NCBI GenBank assembly: GCA_964487505.1
Contig: CAZARD010000096.1
Span: forward strand, 1-16,270
Length of the DNA: 16,270 bases
Source of the DNA: JAFDVJ01 sp964487505
Lineage (GTDB): Bacteria > Acidobacteriota > Blastocatellia > Pyrinomonadales > Pyrinomonadaceae
Reading direction: 5' to 3'
Positions 14,519-16,270 of this stretch are shown piece by piece. The translations under genes and the position numbers were made by a program. Every line of letters starts with the position of its first letter. Position 1 is the first letter of the stretch. The notes beneath the pieces are model-generated. The model made no database searches. It had not been told where the DNA came from and was given only the letters and a program-made list of their open reading frames with translations.

Positions 14519-15234
14519 CGCGCTTCGTTCCCGGCAGCGCCGTTCGTAGTGTCGCTCACGATCCGCCCGTCGAGAAGCTCGATCCGTCGTTCACATTCCG
14601 ACGCGGCCCGCTCTTCGTGCGTGACGAGGACGATCGTCATCCCGAATTCCCGGTGCAGATCCCGGAGGAGCTTCAAAACGTCGGCACCGGACGTCGAATC
14701 CAGATTACCGGTAGGCTCGTCCGCAAGAAGCACGGACGGATCGTAGACTAGCGCTCTCGCGATCGCGACACGCTGACGCTCGCCGCCGGACATCTCGTCG
14801 GGCCGATGGCCGCCGCGCGATGAAAGCCCGACCCTCTCAAGCATCCGGCGCGCCCGTTCCGAGGCGTCGCGCGCAACGGTCCCGTCCAGTCGGAGAGGAA
14901 GCGCGACGTTCTCGACCCCGCTGAGCGTCGGCATCAGGTTAAAGGTCTGGAAGATCATTCCCATCTTCCGGCGCCTCAGAAGCGTCCTTTCGTCGTCGCT
15001 CATCGCCGCCAGATCGCGCGATTCGAAAAAGATACGCCCGTCGGTCGGAACATCGAGACCGCACAAAAGGTTCAGCAGAGTCGATTTCCCAGAACCCGAC
15101 GGGCCCATTATCGCGACGCGCTCGCCAGCGGCGATCGAGAAATCGAGCCCGTTCAGAGCCGCGACCCCGCGGTGGTCACCGTATTGTTTCGAGAGGCGTT
15201 CGACCCTGTAGATCTCGTTCGTTTGGGCAATCAT
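14515..15234 (-). CDS. ABC transporter ATP-binding protein, LolD/YbbA type
   Basis: All catalytic motifs of this 239-residue ATPase are visible: Walker A GPSGSGKST (44-52), Q-loop Q96, signature MSGGE (148-152; Met for the usual Leu is common), Walker B ADEP (171-174) and H206. The spacing, and the phrase QTFNLMPTLSGVENVALPL after the Q-loop, place it in the LolD/MacB/YbbA group that partners FtsX-type permeases. Its last codons overlap the start of the 852-residue permease by four bases (ATGA type), so the two are one operon. No strong ribosome-binding site precedes the ATG at 15234. It is only moderately similar to the other ATPase at 8189-8860, so the two systems are not a recent duplication. 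Confidence 0.94.
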   Translation of the reverse strand: MIAQTNEIYRVERLSKQYGDHRGVAALNGLDFSIAAGERVAIMGPSGSGKSTLLNLLCGLDVPTDGRIFFESRDLAAMSDDERTLLRRRKMGMIFQTFNLMPTLSGVENVALPLRLDGTVARDASERARRMLERVGLSSRGGHRPDEMSGGERQRVAIARALVYDPSVLLADEPTGNLDSTSGADVLKLLRDLHREFGMTIVLVTHEERAASECERRIELLDGRIVSDTTNGAAGNEAR

Positions 15235-15280
15235 ATTCGACGGACTTCGCGCTAGTCGCGCAATGATCGGCTACTATCGA

Positions 15281-15308
15281 TTGGAAGCGGATGATAACTG
15301 CGGATAAT
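15281..15308 (+). promoter_or_regulatory. Putative promoter for the LolA-like lipoprotein
   Basis: TTGGAA (15281-15286) and GATAAT (15303-15308) are 16 bases apart in an AT-rich patch of the 112-base divergent region. Transcription would begin about 30 bases upstream of the ATG. The shared region could allow joint control with the ABC operon in the opposite direction, though no minus-strand promoter is obvious. Confidence 0.45.
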
Positions 15309-15346
15309 ATATTTTGAAAAGCGATCGATTGCAACGGAGATCAACA

Positions 15347-16162
15347 ATGAGACCAATTCTGATGTTCCTTTTCGCAATTACCGGCGCGGCGCTGACGGCG
15401 GCTTGCGGCGGCGGCCCCGGATCGGCGCCGGCCGACCGATCGAACGTGACGGAAAGCGCCGAAACCCGCGGCGAGCGCGTCGTCTCGGAATATGTAAAAC
15501 GCGATTCGGCGCCGTTCCGGATCGACCGCGCGAGGTTCACCGTCAAGACGGATGGATCGCCGGACGAGGTCTACGAACTCGTGATCTCCCGCAAACAGGC
15601 GCCCGACGCGTCGACGACGATGTCCGAGATCGTGAAGTCTCCCGACAATGCCAACGTCGCTTCGCTGGCGATCGAACCGAAGGACGGAAAGGCGACGCTG
15701 GTGTCGTATTCGGAATCGCGCGATGAGTTCCGCGAGACCAACACGAAGCGCTCGTTCTTCGGCGGGCTGACCGCTGGCGAACTCCTCGGCGAATGGAACA
15801 AGTTCCGTTACAAGCTGACCGGAGAACGGACCGAGAACGGCGTCGGTATCGTCGAGATCGAGGGCAAGGTCAAGCCCGACTTTGCCGCGGACACCGTCGC
15901 GGCCAGCCTCAAGGCATCGTTCCGGTCGGACAATTTCGTACCGGTCGAGATGCGCCTTTTCGACAGCACGGGCCGCGAGATCAGGATCTACCGTTTTGCG
16001 AACATCAAAAGCGATTCCGACCGTCCGTATGCGTCGAAGATCGAGGCCGAGAACAAAATCCAGAAGACGTTAGTCACGATCGAGATCCTGAAACGTGAAT
16101 TCCCGGCGAAAATGGATGAATCGGTCTTCTCGAGGGAAAGGCTGAAACGGCCCGGCAAATGA
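15347..16162 (+). CDS. Lipoprotein with a LolA-like (lipoprotein-sorting-type) domain
   Basis: The ATG at 15347 has GGAG seven bases upstream and starts a lipoprotein signal, MRPILMFLFAITGAALTAAC, giving 271 residues with lipidated C20. An in-frame ATG at 15314 would hide the signal. After a glycine/proline linker (21-30), the mature part reads as alternating strands. It also follows the order seen in outer-membrane lipoprotein-sorting (LolA-like) proteins: a SFFGGLTAGELLGEW segment about midway, then strand pairs such as VEIEGKVKPD and PVEMRLFDSTGREIRIY, and a C-terminal SVFSRERLKR. The similarity is in pattern, so this could be a related half-barrel with other cargo. It is divergent from an FtsX-type ABC system, the same kind of machine with which LolA works, which supports an envelope transport role. 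Unlike classical soluble LolA it appears lipid-anchored. Confidence 0.65.
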   Translation: MRPILMFLFAITGAALTAACGGGPGSAPADRSNVTESAETRGERVVSEYVKRDSAPFRIDRARFTVKTDGSPDEVYELVISRKQAPDASTTMSEIVKSPDNANVASLAIEPKDGKATLVSYSESRDEFRETNTKRSFFGGLTAGELLGEWNKFRYKLTGERTENGVGIVEIEGKVKPDFAADTVAASLKASFRSDNFVPVEMRLFDSTGREIRIYRFANIKSDSDRPYASKIEAENKIQKTLVTIEILKREFPAKMDESVFSRERLKRPGK

Positions 16163-16172
16163 GCGGAGCCGA

Positions 16173-16270
16173 GATTCCAAGATTCAGGATTCAAGATTCA
16201 AGATTCAAGGTCCGATTCCAGGATTTCAGATTCCAGATTCCAGGATTTGAGATTCCAGATTCCAGGATTT
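16173..16270. repeat. GATTCCA-type 7-8 bp tandem repeat tract to the window edge
   Basis: From 11 bases after the lipoprotein stop, units GATTCCA, GATTCAA, GATTTCA and 8-base variants ending in G follow one another for about 98 bases with one short interruption (GTCC at about 16210-16213), and continue past the window. No part looks coding. Unit length and the leading GATT are shared with the tract at 6430-6541, suggesting one repeat family. The full length and any inverted arm cannot be seen here. Confidence 0.85.

Noticed and set aside
11678..14746. 1022-codon open frame on the plus strand opposite the large permease
   Set aside because: It is rich in Arg, Asp, Glu and Pro with no recognisable domain, lies antisense to a permease with clear FtsX motifs, and starts inside the P450 gene. 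It is a by-product of high GC content.
16173..16270. CRISPR array
   Set aside because: Units are 7-8 bp and contiguous with no unique spacers; no cas genes.
1..16270. A new multi-gene defence or mobile system
   Set aside because: No nuclease, helicase, reverse transcriptase, TIR, toxin-antitoxin pair, integrase or transposase motif was found; gene content reads as envelope and metabolism.

Overview
The window looks like a metagenome-assembled contig from a GC-rich, Gram-negative-type bacterium. Supporting signs are signal peptides, two lipoproteins, a periplasmic gamma-glutamyltransferase, FtsX/MacB/Lol-type exporters and a LolA-like lipoprotein. The coding style, the zinc-ribbon/two-TM proteins and the AT-rich heptamer repeats between genes remind me of Acidobacteriota (Blastocatellia-like). 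That placement is inference; there is no rRNA or marker gene here to settle it. I see no tRNA, rRNA, CRISPR array, integrase or transposase.

Layout. (1) Positions 1-233: the left edge, with an ambiguous gene fragment. (2) 234-1988 (+): gamma-glutamyltransferase, overlapping by 7 bases at its end with a convergent cluster. (3) 3787-1982 (-): a DinB-like protein, then two tandem paralogous zinc-ribbon membrane proteins. The first paralogue is interrupted by a 100-N gap whose two flanks are the same 55 bases. Collapsing the duplicate restores an ORF of exactly 181 codons, the same length as its neighbour. (4) 4215-3853 (-): OB-fold lipoprotein, divergent from an exported helical-repeat protein (4410-5345, +). 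The latter is probably co-transcribed with a CrtC/AttH-type lipocalin-like protein (5364-6431, +). (5) 6430-6541: a long AT-rich hairpin built of 7-bp units between convergent genes. (6) 8860-6549 (-): ABC ATPase, FtsX/MacB-type permease and UPF0145/YbjQ protein. (7) 9808-9110 (-): HAD phosphatase. (8) 9904-10214 (+): a compact transcription unit with promoter, strong Shine-Dalgarno, a 63-residue zinc-ribbon protein and an intrinsic terminator. (9) 10542-11915 (+): a cytochrome P450 with two unusual active-site positions. (10) 15234-11960 (-): a second ABC ATPase with an 852-residue, ten-TM double-FtsX permease, divergent from (11) a LolA-like lipoprotein (15347-16162, +), followed by a GATTCCA-type repeat tract to the window edge.

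How it fits together. Much of the window concerns the cell envelope: two separate FtsX-type exporters, a lipoprotein-sorting-like protein beside one of them, other secreted or lipid-anchored proteins, and glutathione or gamma-glutamyl breakdown in the periplasm. The P450 and the CrtC-like protein could both act on hydrophobic substrates, but nothing links them directly. I do not see a convincing new multi-gene defence or mobile system. The best leads are the non-canonical P450, the paired zinc-ribbon/'SVTE-TT' proteins, the ABC/LolA-like divergon and the heptamer repeat family.
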